Shown: piece after piece, positions 25,669 through 34,209 of the stretch
How positions within the stretch are numbered: position 1 is the first letter of the stretch
Layout of the letters: each line of letters starts with the position of its first letter
Source of the DNA: Holophagaceae bacterium
GTDB lineage: Bacteria; Acidobacteriota; Holophagae; Holophagales; Holophagaceae
DNA: 64,000 nt
Reading direction: 5' to 3'
Assembly (NCBI GenBank): GCA_025353305.1
Contig: JANXQX010000259.1
Location: forward strand, 7,028-71,027
The notes under the pieces: model-generated
The model's database searches: none
The model's input: the letters and a program-made list of their open reading frames with translations, nothing else
What the model was told of the DNA's origin: nothing
Made by a program: the position numbers and the translations under genes

Positions 25669-27576
25669 CTACTTTAGGAAGATATAGAACAGCGCGAGGA
25701 CGCCAAGGCCCATGCTGAGCACGTAGTTGCGGACGCGGCCTGTCTGCAGGAGCGCGGTGAAGTCGCCCGCCACGCGGGTCAGGGCGCCCGGCAGGTTCAC
25801 GCCGATGCCGTCGATGATGATCACGTCGAAGAGCTTCCACAGCACGTTGCCGAACCAGCGGGTGGGCCTCAACAGGTAGCCTTCCACCAATTCATCCAGG
25901 AAATATTTATTGAGCAGAATCATATGGACGCCGGGAAATTTCGTGGCCAGACGTTCCGATTTTTCGGTTCCGTTCTTGTAGAGCGTCCAGCCGAACAATC
26001 CGAAACCGGCGGCGGCGGCCACGGAGATGCCCATGAGCAGCATCGCCGGGCCTTCATGAACGGCCGCAGCTTCGGCTTCCCCGTGCCCGTAGGTGAGTGC
26101 CGGTCCCAGCCAATGTTCAATGGCAAAGGTCCCGCCCAGCACCTTCGGAATGCCCCAGAACCCCGCCACAATGGCACCCACCGCGAGCACCACCAAAGGC
26201 AGGGTCATGGTCGTCGGAGATTCATGAGCATGTTCGAAAGCGTGTGGATCCCTGGGTTCACCAAGAAAAGTCAAGGCCATGAGGCGCGCCATGTAGAAGG
26301 CCGTGCAGCAGGCCGCCACCAGACCGATCACCCATAACGTGGGGCTCTTCAGGAAGGCCAGGTAAAGAATTTCATCCTTGCTGAAAAAGCCCGAGAATCC
26401 CGGGATGCCCATGATGCAAAGCGTGGCGATGAGCATCGTCCAGAAGGTGATGGGCAGCTTTTCCTTCAGCCCGCCCATGCGGAATAGATCTTGTTCGTGG
26501 TGCATGGCGTGGATCACGGAACCCGCGCCAAGGAAGAGCAGGGCCTTGAACCAGGCGTGGGTGAACACGTGGAAGAAGCCGGCCGCGAACCCTGCGGAGC
26601 CGAGTCCCAGGAACATGTAACCCAATTGGGAAACCGTGGAGTAGGCCAATACTTTTTTAATGTCTCTTTGGACCAGGCCGATTGAAGCAGCGAGCAGCGC
26701 CGTCAGGCCGCCGACCCAGGCGATGGTGGTCATGGTCATGGGGGTGAGGCTGAACACCGGCGCCAGCCGGCAGATCATGTAGATGCCGCTGGTCACCATG
26801 GTGGCCGCGTGGATCAAGGCGGAGACGGGAGTCGGGCCGGCCATGGCGTCGGGCAGCCAGAGGTAGAGGGGAATCTGCGCGGATTTTCCGGTGGCGCCCA
26901 CGAAAAGCATGAGGGTGGCGAAGGTCAGGACGCCAAAACCAACTTCGGCATGCATGTGTCCGGCCTGGTTCAGGATATCACCGATGGTGAGCGTCCCGAA
27001 CATCGCGAAAAGAGCCATCATGCCGATGGCCATCCCCATATCGCCCGTGCGGTTGAAGAGAAATGCCTTCAGGCCCGCGGCAGGCGCGACTTCCGTCTCG
27101 AAGGCATAGCCGATGAGCAGGTAGGAGCAGAGGCCCACTCCCTCCCAACCCACGAAGAGCAAGGGCAGCGAATTGCCAAGCACCAGCGTGAGCATGAAGA
27201 ACACGAAGAGATTCAAGTAGCAGAAGTAGCGGGCGTAGCCTTCCTCTTCGGCCATGTAGCCAACGGAATAGAGGTGGATCAGCGCACTGATGCCCGTCAC
27301 CACCAGCATCATGGTTCCCGAGAGGGGATCAAAGGTCAGGCCGAAGGGGACCGACAGTGAGCCCGTGGCCATCCAGGTTCCGTAGGCAAGATCCAGCCTG
27401 TGTCCGGGCGCATCCTTCATTGCGAAGAACACCCAAAGTGCGATCAGGAATGAAGCGACCACAGTGCCGACGCCCACCATGGACACAGCCTTCTTGCCAG
27501 CCTTCTTGCCGATCAGGCCATTGAAGGCAGAGCCGATGAGCGGAAGGATCGGGATGAGCCAGGCTATCTTCTGCAT
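25669..27576 (-). CDS. nuoL: NADH-quinone oxidoreductase subunit L
   Basis: The 635-aa protein is the largest antiporter-like subunit of complex I. It shows LPLLFVGWEGVGLCSYLLIG, YLWLPDAMAGPTPVSALIHA, ATMVTSGIYMICR and VLAYSTVSQLGYMFLG. The C-terminal region has the extended segment that in NuoL forms the long lateral helix (about residues 540-635). The start at 27576 is seven bases downstream of nuoK. Confidence 0.95.
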   Translation of the reverse strand: MQKIAWLIPILPLIGSAFNGLIGKKAGKKAVSMVGVGTVVASFLIALWVFFAMKDAPGHRLDLAYGTWMATGSLSVPFGLTFDPLSGTMMLVVTGISALIHLYSVGYMAEEEGYARYFCYLNLFVFFMLTLVLGNSLPLLFVGWEGVGLCSYLLIGYAFETEVAPAAGLKAFLFNRTGDMGMAIGMMALFAMFGTLTIGDILNQAGHMHAEVGFGVLTFATLMLFVGATGKSAQIPLYLWLPDAMAGPTPVSALIHAATMVTSGIYMICRLAPVFSLTPMTMTTIAWVGGLTALLAASIGLVQRDIKKVLAYSTVSQLGYMFLGLGSAGFAAGFFHVFTHAWFKALLFLGAGSVIHAMHHEQDLFRMGGLKEKLPITFWTMLIATLCIMGIPGFSGFFSKDEILYLAFLKSPTLWVIGLVAACCTAFYMARLMALTFLGEPRDPHAFEHAHESPTTMTLPLVVLAVGAIVAGFWGIPKVLGGTFAIEHWLGPALTYGHGEAEAAAVHEGPAMLLMGISVAAAAGFGLFGWTLYKNGTEKSERLATKFPGVHMILLNKYFLDELVEGYLLRPTRWFGNVLWKLFDVIIIDGIGVNLPGALTRVAGDFTALLQTGRVRNYVLSMGLGVLALFYIFLK

Positions 27577-27583
27577 CAGATTC

Positions 27584-27904
27584 TCATTGCCTCAGCGAAT
27601 CCGCGCGATCAGCGTCGGTGGTTTTGCGGTGGCGGAAAAGGGCGATGACCAGCGCCAAGCCGATGGCGGCTTCGCAAGCGGCGACACCCAGGATGAAAAG
27701 ATAGAACACGGTGCCTGCAACGTCGCCGCCGCGGAAGCGCGCGAAGGCCAGCAACGCCACATTGGCGGCGTTGAGCATGAGCTCGATGCCCATGAACTGC
27801 ATCAGCAGCGTGCGCCTCAGCATGACCGTCGCCAACCCGATGACGAAAAGCAGCAGCGCGACCAGGATGTAGCCCTGCAGGGAACCGTTCATCCAGGTGC
27901 CCAT
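27584..27904 (-). CDS. nuoK: NADH-quinone oxidoreductase subunit K
   Basis: This 106-aa, three-helix complex I subunit has the NuoK signature MQFMGIELMLNAANVALLAF with the conserved membrane glutamate, and GVAACEAAIGLALVIALFR. I chose ATG at 27904 because AAGGAG lies five bases upstream and NuoK proteins are about 100 aa; the open frame reaches 27958 without support. An 86-base insert carrying a family 3 repeat separates it from nuoJ. The 18 bases around its start occur again at the nuoJ stop. Confidence 0.94.
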   Translation of the reverse strand: MGTWMNGSLQGYILVALLLFVIGLATVMLRRTLLMQFMGIELMLNAANVALLAFARFRGGDVAGTVFYLFILGVAACEAAIGLALVIALFRHRKTTDADRADSLRQ

Positions 27905-28019
27905 CACAGCTCCTTCCTCTTGGTATCGGCTGCGCCGATACGCAAGACGCGTGGCCACCCAATCCCCGCGGCCAAGACTCGTCCTTTGTGGAGCACCAGT
28001 CTGCCCATCACAGTTCCTT
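27898..28019 (+). repeat. Family 3 element at the nuoJ-nuoK junction with flanking 18-base direct repeats
   Basis: Direct repeats TGCCCATCACAGYTCCTT lie at 27898-27915 and 28002-28019 (17 of 18 identical, period 104). The 86 bases between begin with a hairpin at 27919-27946, CTTGGTATCGGC-TGC-GCCGATACGCAAG, which has one bulged G. They end with ACCAGTC at 27995-28001. The same design occurs at 63203-63325. On the minus strand each direct repeat holds an AAGGA ribosome site and a TGATG stop/start junction. Confidence 0.8.
27904..28008 (-). CDS. Micro-ORF created across the family 3 element (34 codons)
   Basis: The upstream copy of the direct repeat contains the nuoJ stop overlapping an ATG (TGATG at 28010-28006). 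That ATG opens 34 codons through the element (MGRLVLHKGRVLAAGIGWPR at the start) and stops at a second TGATG, whose ATG is the nuoK start at 27904. It may only serve to carry ribosomes across the insert and keep nuoJ and nuoK coupled. A useful peptide product is not claimed. Confidence 0.35.
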   Translation of the reverse strand: MGRLVLHKGRVLAAGIGWPRVLRIGAADTKRKEL

Positions 28020-28502
28020 TTTGGTCAGGGCCACGGCGCCCACCATGGCGGCCAGCAGCAGCAGGCCGATGAATTCAAACGCCAAAAGGTAGTGCCTGAA
28101 GATCTCCTCGCCAACGCGGAGCAGGTTCATGCCTTCCACCGGGAGGGCAGCCTTGTTGATGTCCGCCAGGGCCTTTGACCCGGCCACGATACGGAAAGCG
28201 AAAGCGCCTAGCACGGCTATCAAAGATGCGCCCACCCAACGTTGGACGGGGCGCGACTGAATGGCCGGCTCCTCCTGGTGGGAGTTCAATAGCATGATGG
28301 TGAAGAGCACGAGGACCATGATGGCGCCGCTGTAGACGATGATCTGCAACGCGGCGGCAACCGGATTCGAGAGCATCAGGAAGAGCCCAGCCACGCCGAA
28401 AAAAGTGAGCACCATGCAGAGCCCCGCCACGATGACATTCTTCTGCCGGAACATGGCGAGCGCACCGATGATCGTGATCAGGGCAAACAAGAGAAACATC
28501 AT
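28008..28502 (-). CDS. nuoJ: NADH-quinone oxidoreductase subunit J
   Basis: This 164-aa, five-helix complex I membrane subunit has the typical NuoJ core GALAMFRQKNVIVAGLCMVL and LQIIVYSGAIMVLVLFTIML, the latter containing the pi-bulge helix region. It ends KKEL, and its stop overlaps a leftover ATG that looks like the former nuoK start. It begins six bases after the end of nuoI. Confidence 0.93.
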   Translation of the reverse strand: MMFLLFALITIIGALAMFRQKNVIVAGLCMVLTFFGVAGLFLMLSNPVAAALQIIVYSGAIMVLVLFTIMLLNSHQEEPAIQSRPVQRWVGASLIAVLGAFAFRIVAGSKALADINKAALPVEGMNLLRVGEEIFRHYLLAFEFIGLLLLAAMVGAVALTKKEL

Positions 28503-28508
28503 CTGCTC

Positions 28509-29099
28509 CTAGGCCGGGCCGGCTGGATTGCCGGAATTGGGTGTTGGGCGTGATGGCGTGGCAGGGCTCTCCTGGCTTTGAGTCAGCCGGGCTTTTCCAT
28601 CAATGTCTGCGTAGGTGTTCATTAGGTCCCATTTCCCGAAGTTCATGCTGAGCCGGTCGTAGGCGGCCACTTCATACTCGTTCCGCAGCCAGATCGCATC
28701 CTTGGGGCAGGCCTCTTCGCACATGCCGCAGTAGATGCAGCGCAGCATGTCGATCTTGAATACGCTGGGCCGTTTCTCCTCGAAGCCCTGGGTGAAGTTC
28801 AATTCACTGAATTCCTCGGCCTCGATGCTGATGCAGCGGGCAGGGCAGGCTTCCTGGCACATGAAGCAGGCCACGCACTTGATGGCGCCATCCTCGAAGC
28901 GCTTCAATTCGTGAAGGCCCCGGTAGCCTTTGGGCATGGTCTTCTTCATGTCCGGATACTGGATCGTGAAGCGCTTGGAACTGGGTGTGGTGATCTGCTT
29001 CAGGAAGTGGCGGAACGTGATGAGCATGCCTTTCGCAATAGGCAACACATAGGTGCGGTCCAGCCAGGTCAGTTCAACTTTCTTGACGATGACGCCCAT
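28509..29099 (-). CDS. nuoI: NADH-quinone oxidoreductase subunit I
   Basis: This 196-aa peripheral subunit carries two [4Fe-4S] ferredoxin motifs, CVACFMCQEACP and CIYCGMCEEACP, the N6a and N6b clusters that pass electrons toward quinone. ATG at 29099 overlaps the nuoH stop by one base (TGATG); the longer open frame is antisense overlap with nuoH. The C-terminal 25 residues are a Pro/Ser-rich tail. Confidence 0.95.
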   Translation of the reverse strand: MGVIVKKVELTWLDRTYVLPIAKGMLITFRHFLKQITTPSSKRFTIQYPDMKKTMPKGYRGLHELKRFEDGAIKCVACFMCQEACPARCISIEAEEFSELNFTQGFEEKRPSVFKIDMLRCIYCGMCEEACPKDAIWLRNEYEVAAYDRLSMNFGKWDLMNTYADIDGKARLTQSQESPATPSRPTPNSGNPAGPA

Positions 29100-30154
29100 C
29101 AGTACCCTCCTCGCGTCATCCACCAAGCATTGAGAATCAAGTTCACCATGGAGATCGGCAACAGGACCTTCCAGCCCAGGAACATGAGCTGGTCGTAGCG
29201 GAAACGCGGCAGGGTCCAGCGCACCCATACGAAGATCCACAGGAAGATCAGCAGCTTGATCAGGAAGAACAGGATCGTCAGCATCACCGGGGCGTTTGGC
29301 ATGAAAGGCACGGCCCAGCCGCCGAAGTACAGTGTTGCGATGAGCGCAGAGGCTGTGATTATGTGGCCATACTCGGATAGGGCGATCAGCGCGAATTTCA
29401 TGGAGCCGTATTCGTTATGGAAGCCGACGATTTCCGCTTCTCCTTCGGCGAAATCGAACGGCAGCCGGTTGCTCTCGGCGAACATGCAGGTGAAGAAGGC
29501 CAGAAACCCGAGTGGCTGGCGCCAGATGAACCAGCCGCTGGCCATCTGGTCCTTGATGATTTCACCCGGATCGTAGCCGCCCACCCTCATGAAGATCGCG
29601 AGCACGGCCAAGCCCAGGGCGATTTCGTAGCTCACCATTTGCGCGCTGGCGCGCATGCCGCCCAGGATGGCCCACTTGTTATTGCTGCTCCAGGCCGCAA
29701 CCAGGATGCCGTAGACCGCCACGGCGCCGATGGCCAGCGGGAAGAGCATCCCCATGCCATTGCCCGGCTCCAGAATGCTTAAATGGCATCGGACGCCGTC
29801 ATAGGTAAAATCGCGGCCGAAAGGAATGACCGCGAAACCGATCAGGGCCGGCACGAAGGCCAGCACGGGTGCGAGCCAGTAAAGGCTCTTGGTGACGTGG
29901 GGAGGGACCTGGTCTTCCTTGAAGAAGAACTTGATGCCATCTGCCACGAGCTGCGGCAATCCCAGGAGTTGCCACCGGCCGAAGAGTAACGCCCGGTTGG
30001 GTCCGATGCGATCCTGCAGCATGGCGCTGCCCCGACGTTCCACCCACGTCCAGAGCGATGCGATTCCCATGACGAAGCCGAACACGATGAGAACCTTCAG
30101 CAAGGTCCAGATCATCACGGCCGATAGGCCTATAGAATGCGCAACCGATTCCAT
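29099..30154 (-). CDS. nuoH: NADH-quinone oxidoreductase subunit H
   Basis: This eight-helix complex I subunit lines the quinone chamber. Signatures are WTWVERRGSAMLQDRIGPNR, GIKFFFKED and AESNRLPFDFAEGEAEIVGF, the acidic E-channel loop, where ESNRLPFDF replaces the more common ETNRAPFDL. I chose ATG at 30154 (351 aa) with GGAAG upstream. It is the first nuo gene here: the gene upstream is glnS, not nuoG, so nuoA-G must lie elsewhere. The 156-base gap upstream should hold the promoter; I see no clear -35/-10 pair. Confidence 0.94.
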   Translation of the reverse strand: MESVAHSIGLSAVMIWTLLKVLIVFGFVMGIASLWTWVERRGSAMLQDRIGPNRALLFGRWQLLGLPQLVADGIKFFFKEDQVPPHVTKSLYWLAPVLAFVPALIGFAVIPFGRDFTYDGVRCHLSILEPGNGMGMLFPLAIGAVAVYGILVAAWSSNNKWAILGGMRASAQMVSYEIALGLAVLAIFMRVGGYDPGEIIKDQMASGWFIWRQPLGFLAFFTCMFAESNRLPFDFAEGEAEIVGFHNEYGSMKFALIALSEYGHIITASALIATLYFGGWAVPFMPNAPVMLTILFFLIKLLIFLWIFVWVRWTLPRFRYDQLMFLGWKVLLPISMVNLILNAWWMTRGGY

Positions 30155-30252
30155 GCAAGGCTTCCGCTGGCGGGAGAAAAATCCCTTCCCAGACCTTAGC
30201 AGGCCTGAGGCCATGGCTCTAGGGAGTGACGTGGAGCACAAATGGATTGACG

Positions 30253-30307
30253 CTCAGCGCGGCCGGGGGCAACACCCAATGCTGGGCCTGGGACTGGCCG
30301 CGCTGAG
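30253..30307 (-). terminator. Inverted repeat 3' of glnS, terminator-like
   Basis: Arms CTCAGCGCGGCC (30253-30264) and GGCCGCGCTGAG (30296-30307) are a perfect 12-base inverted repeat with a 31-base loop. It lies directly after the glnS stop on the minus strand and before nuoH. No T-run follows, so factor-dependent termination or RNA end protection is as likely as intrinsic termination. Confidence 0.5.
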
Positions 30308-30310
30308 TCT

Positions 30311-31999
30311 TTAAAGGGCGGCTTTGGCCCATGAATCCTTCAGCGCCACGGTTCGGTTGAAGACGGGGGCGCCGGGTTTGGTGTCACGGTCCACGCAGAA
30401 ATAGCCCAGGCGCTCGAACTGGTAGCTTTCAGGGGCTTTGGCGGCGCCCAGGCTGGCCTCCACCTTGGCGGCAAAGACCTTCAGTGATTCCAGGTTGAGG
30501 GTGTCACGCCAGTCCCCGCCCTCGGCCACATCCATGGGATTTTCACTGGTGAAGAGCCGGTCGTAGAGGCGCACCTCGGCACTCACGGCGTGCACCGCGG
30601 AGACCCAGTGCAGGGTACCTTTCACCTTGCGGCCATCGGGCGCATCGCCCCCAAGGGAGGCGGGATCCCAGGTGCAGCGCAGCTCCACCACCTCACCGCT
30701 GCCGTTCTTGATGACTTCCCCGCAGCGGATCAGGCAGGCGCCTTTCAGGCGCACTTCCACGCCGGGGGCCAGGCGGAACCACTTCTTGGGTGGGATCTCC
30801 TCGAAGTCTTCCCGTTCGATGAAGACTTCGCGGCCCAGGGATACTTTCCGGGAACCGTGAACCGGGTCGGGATGGTTGGCCACTTCCATCTCGTGAACCT
30901 CGCCTTCGGCCATGTTCGTGATGACGACTTTGAGCGGCCGCAGCACGGCCATGCGGCGTGGCGCGGTTCTTTCCAGATCTTCCCGGATGGTGTGCTCCAG
31001 CAGGGCCACGTCCGTAAGGCTGTCGCGCTTGGCCACGCCCACACGTTCGGCGAAAGCGCGCAGGGCCTCGGGTGTGTAGCCTCGCCGGCGCAGGCCGCAG
31101 ATGGTGGGCATGCGCGGATCGTCCCAGTGCTTGACATGGCGTTCGTTCACCAATTCCAGCAGGCGGCGCTTGCTCATGACCGTGTAGGTCAGGTTGAGCC
31201 GGGCGAATTCGATCTGGCGCGGCAGGGGCCGCTGGAAGAACTTTCCTTCGATGTCCTGGTCCAGGAACCACCCGTAGAGCGGCCGATGGTCCTCGAACTC
31301 CAGCGTGCAGATCGAGTGCGTGATGCGCTCGATGGCGTCGCTGACGCCGTGCGCGTAGTCGTACATGGGATAGATGAGCCAGGCGTCGCCGGTGCGGTGA
31401 TGGTGGGAGCGGCGGATGCGGTACATGAGGGGGTCCCGCAGGTTCATGTTGCCGCTGTGCATGTCAATCTTGGCGCGCAGGACCTTGGATCCGTCTTCGA
31501 ATTCCCCCGCCTTCATGCGCCGGAACAGATCCAGGTTCTCCTCGGCGCTGCGTGAGCGGAAGGGGCTGTCCTTCCCGGGCATGTGGAAATTGCCGCGGTA
31601 CTCGCGAATCTCAGCCTCAGATAAATCGCAGACGTAAGCCTTGCCTGTCTGGACCAGATACTCGGCATAGTCGAAAAGCTTCTGGAAATAGTCCGAGGCG
31701 TAGAATTCGCCCGCCCACTTGAAGCCAAGCCATTCCACATCCTCGCGGATGGAATCCACATATTCCACGTCCTCCTTGGTGGGATTCGTGTCGTCAAACC
31801 GCAAGTTCGTGGCGCCGCCGTACCGCATCGCCAATCCGAAATTCAGGCAGATGGATTTCGCATGGCCGATGTGGAGGTAGCCGTTGGGTTCCGGTGGAAA
31901 CCGTGTGAGCACGCGTCCCCCATGCTTCGCCGAAGCTAGATCGGATTCAACGATGTCCTCGATGAAATTGAGCGAGCGGGGTTCGGAGGTATCGGACAT
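30311..31999 (-). CDS. glnS: Glutaminyl-tRNA synthetase
   Basis: This class I aminoacyl-tRNA synthetase charges tRNA-Gln. The HIGH motif appears in [20 protein letters not shown] and the KMSKS equivalent in [12 protein letters not shown]. The specificity stretch [18 protein letters not shown] is typical of GlnRS, and a C-terminal beta-barrel anticodon-binding region follows. The start is ambiguous between ATGs at 32005 and 31999; 31999 (562 aa) has AGGTGA at better spacing. It lies downstream of gltX on the same strand, separated by a long inverted repeat. Confidence 0.95.
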   Translation of the reverse strand: MSDTSEPRSLNFIEDIVESDLASAKHGGRVLTRFPPEPNGYLHIGHAKSICLNFGLAMRYGGATNLRFDDTNPTKEDVEYVDSIREDVEWLGFKWAGEFYASDYFQKLFDYAEYLVQTGKAYVCDLSEAEIREYRGNFHMPGKDSPFRSRSAEENLDLFRRMKAGEFEDGSKVLRAKIDMHSGNMNLRDPLMYRIRRSHHHRTGDAWLIYPMYDYAHGVSDAIERITHSICTLEFEDHRPLYGWFLDQDIEGKFFQRPLPRQIEFARLNLTYTVMSKRRLLELVNERHVKHWDDPRMPTICGLRRRGYTPEALRAFAERVGVAKRDSLTDVALLEHTIREDLERTAPRRMAVLRPLKVVITNMAEGEVHEMEVANHPDPVHGSRKVSLGREVFIEREDFEEIPPKKWFRLAPGVEVRLKGACLIRCGEVIKNGSGEVVELRCTWDPASLGGDAPDGRKVKGTLHWVSAVHAVSAEVRLYDRLFTSENPMDVAEGGDWRDTLNLESLKVFAAKVEASLGAAKAPESYQFERLGYFCVDRDTKPGAPVFNRTVALKDSWAKAAL

Positions 32000-32026
32000 G
32001 AGCATCACCTAAAAACTAAGGACTAC

Positions 32027-32097
32027 CGCCAAGACGCCAAGGGCGCCAAGAAAAGCGAAGGACTTTATTTTTTCTTGGTGTCCTTGGCGTCTTGGCG
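32027..32097. repeat. Long inverted repeat of CGCCAAG words between gltX and glnS
   Basis: Arms at 32027-32054 and 32070-32097 pair at 26 of 28 positions. Both are made of repeated CGCCAAGACGCCAAGG-type words, and the loop is 15 bases. It occupies nearly the whole 108-base gap between two genes read in the same direction, so transcripts passing through would form a very stable hairpin. It resembles word-based inverted repeats near 8414 and 12122 in style, not in sequence. Confidence 0.75.
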
Positions 32098-32107
32098 ATG
32101 AAATTAT

Positions 32108-33568
32108 TTAAATCCACTTCTCCACTCTTGCCACAACTTCTTCCCGCCCGAGCAGCATCAGCGTATCGAAGATGGGCGGGCTGACGGGTTTTCCGCAAAG
32201 GGCTACGCGCAGGGCCTGGGCCAGGTCCTTGAGCTTCAGGCCGTGCCTATCAATGACCGAGTTGAAGCCTGCGTGAAGGGCATCGTGGCTGTAATCGGTC
32301 AGGGCGCAAAGATCCTTCAAGGCGGGCTTCACGGCTTCGGTGATGAACTTCGCGGCGGCTGCATCATCGAATTCCGTAGGCCGCGCCCATGCGAATTCCA
32401 GAAAGCCTGCCATCTCAACCAAAGATTTCCCCTTTTGCGTGCATTGAATGGCGAGGGCCTTCCACTCATCGGTTTTTAAATTCCATTCTTCGGGCACGAA
32501 GTGCCTGAAGTGGGGCTCGATCTCCTGCCAGGTGGCGCGCTGGATCAGCTTCTGGTTCATCCACGAAAGTTTGTCCATGTCGAAGCGGGCCGGACTCTTT
32601 TGGATATCGCCGAGATCGAAGAGTTGGATCATCTGCTCGTCCGTGAGAAGTTCCTCCTCCACCGTGTCGATGGCGCGCCCATCAATCTTGGGCGTCCAGG
32701 AAAGGCGTGCGAGAGCCAGGCGTACGGCCGAGGGCAGGAAGCCCATCTGCTGGTATTCGGTGATGCTGGTGGCGCCATGGCGCTTGCTGAGCTTCGCGCC
32801 GTCCTTGCCCAGGATCATCGGGACATGGGCGAAAGCGGGGGCTTCGTAGCCCATCGAGTGGTAGAGGGCGATCTGCTTGGGTGTATTGGCCACGTGGTCG
32901 TCGCCGCGGATGACGTGGCTGACTTCCATGTCCGTGTCGTCTACGACCACGCAGAAGTTGTAGGTGGGCGTGCCATCAGTGCGGGCGATGATCCAATCGT
33001 CCAGGCTGGTGGCCGGGAAGCGCAGCTCGCCCTTGATGAGGTCCCTCAACACGATGTCGCCATCCTCGAGCCAGGATTCGGTCCCCATGGGCATCTTCAG
33101 CCGGATGGAGGACGGCTGGCTGCCATCATGGTCGGCTTCGCGGCATCGGCGGTCGTACTGGAAGATCTTCCCGGCCTTTTCGGCTGCGGCCCGACGTTCA
33201 TCCAGCTCTTCCTTGGTGCAGCGGCAGCGGTAGGCCTTGCCTTCGCTGAGCAGTCGCCGGATGGCGGGCTTGTAGTGGCTGTCCATGCGCTGCATCTGGC
33301 GGTAAGGGCCGTGGGGGCCGATCCATTTCGAGGGGTCGCCTGCCACCGGACCCTCGTCCCAAAGCAGGCCGCACCATTCCATGCCCGCTTCGATGATGCG
33401 GATATTGTCGTCGGTGCTCCGGGTCAGATCTGTGTCCTCCACCCGCAGGATGAAAGTGCCACCGTGCTTGTGGGCAAAGAGCCAACAGAACAATGCCGTG
33501 CGTACCCCGCCGATATGCAACATACCTGTGGGAGAGGGTGCGAAACGCGTGACGACTCGGCGGGACAT
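32108..33568 (-). CDS. gltX: Glutamyl-tRNA synthetase
   Basis: This class I synthetase charges tRNA-Glu. The HIGH-type motif is TRFAPSPTGMLHIGGVRTAL and the KMSKS-type motif is GAKLSKRHGATSI. A zinc-binding-like segment with YRCRCTKEEL lies in the acceptor-binding domain. ATG at 33568 (486 aa) follows GAGG at proper spacing; an in-frame TTG at 33586 is less likely. With a true GlnRS next door, this enzyme is probably discriminating. Confidence 0.95.
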   Translation of the reverse strand: MSRRVVTRFAPSPTGMLHIGGVRTALFCWLFAHKHGGTFILRVEDTDLTRSTDDNIRIIEAGMEWCGLLWDEGPVAGDPSKWIGPHGPYRQMQRMDSHYKPAIRRLLSEGKAYRCRCTKEELDERRAAAEKAGKIFQYDRRCREADHDGSQPSSIRLKMPMGTESWLEDGDIVLRDLIKGELRFPATSLDDWIIARTDGTPTYNFCVVVDDTDMEVSHVIRGDDHVANTPKQIALYHSMGYEAPAFAHVPMILGKDGAKLSKRHGATSITEYQQMGFLPSAVRLALARLSWTPKIDGRAIDTVEEELLTDEQMIQLFDLGDIQKSPARFDMDKLSWMNQKLIQRATWQEIEPHFRHFVPEEWNLKTDEWKALAIQCTQKGKSLVEMAGFLEFAWARPTEFDDAAAAKFITEAVKPALKDLCALTDYSHDALHAGFNSVIDRHGLKLKDLAQALRVALCGKPVSPPIFDTLMLLGREEVVARVEKWI

Positions 33569-33592
33569 TGGAGCCTCGGAGATCAAAGCAAA

Positions 33593-33614
33593 GGGGCGGG
33601 CCGAAGCCCGCCCC
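33593..33614 (-). terminator. Strong GC hairpin terminator
   Basis: GGGGCGGGC-CGAA-GCCCGCCCC is a perfect nine-base stem with a stable tetraloop. On the minus strand it is followed by TTTGCTTTG, so it suits termination of the gene ending at 33646. It also lies only 25 bases before the gltX start. Confidence 0.7.
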
Positions 33615-33645
33615 TCATCTTGCGTTGCTAAGCATCTTGTGTGAT

Positions 33646-34119
33646 TTAGTTGGCAGCGGTTCCGGCCTTCTGGGCTTCGGCCATGGCGGCCTCGTATTCG
33701 GCCTGCAGGCGCTGGGCGTTGCTGATGGCGAATTTGTAGACGTACTCGAAACGGTCGGCGCCCTTGGTGAGGCCGATGATCACTTCAAAGACGCCCTCGG
33801 CGCCCACTTCAAAGGGGCTGGCGATGACGTTGAAAGTGCCTTCCTTGGCGCCTTCGGGGATCTGCACGTCGCTGTCACGAATGATGTCCTTGCGCTCGCC
33901 GTTGGGGCTTACGACCGAAAAGCTGAACTTGAACTGGCCGTCCATCCGGGAGAATTTGCTGAAGAAACAGACCTTGGGAAGGACGAAGGGCACTTCGGGC
34001 ACCACGATGTGGTGGTCATAAAGACCCATGAGGGAGGTCTTGCCGCCCATTTCCTGACGGATATCGTCACAAAGGAGGGTGAATTCGTGCTTGGGGGCCT
34101 TGATTTGAACTTCTTGCAT
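33646..34119 (-). CDS. Conserved hypothetical protein (DUF6941-like)
   Basis: This soluble 157-aa protein has no signal peptide or membrane helix. The opening EFTLLCDDIRQEMGGKTSLM followed by GLYDHHIVVP resembles the DUF6941 type, predicted beta-rich proteins of unknown function; this match is from memory and uncertain. The C-terminus is an amphipathic helix rich in Ala and Glu (RLQAEYEAAMAEAQKAG). It is a single-gene unit with its own terminator, divergent from the nucleotidase gene. Confidence 0.7.
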   Translation of the reverse strand: MQEVQIKAPKHEFTLLCDDIRQEMGGKTSLMGLYDHHIVVPEVPFVLPKVCFFSKFSRMDGQFKFSFSVVSPNGERKDIIRDSDVQIPEGAKEGTFNVIASPFEVGAEGVFEVIIGLTKGADRFEYVYKFAISNAQRLQAEYEAAMAEAQKAGTAAN

Positions 34120-34209
34120 GGACGCTCCATAGAGAGGTTGATGAGGTCAACAAAAGTTGAACAGCTAGTTTATCTCCGAATCACCCTCCTTTCTAGCTAA
34201 GGTTTTTTC

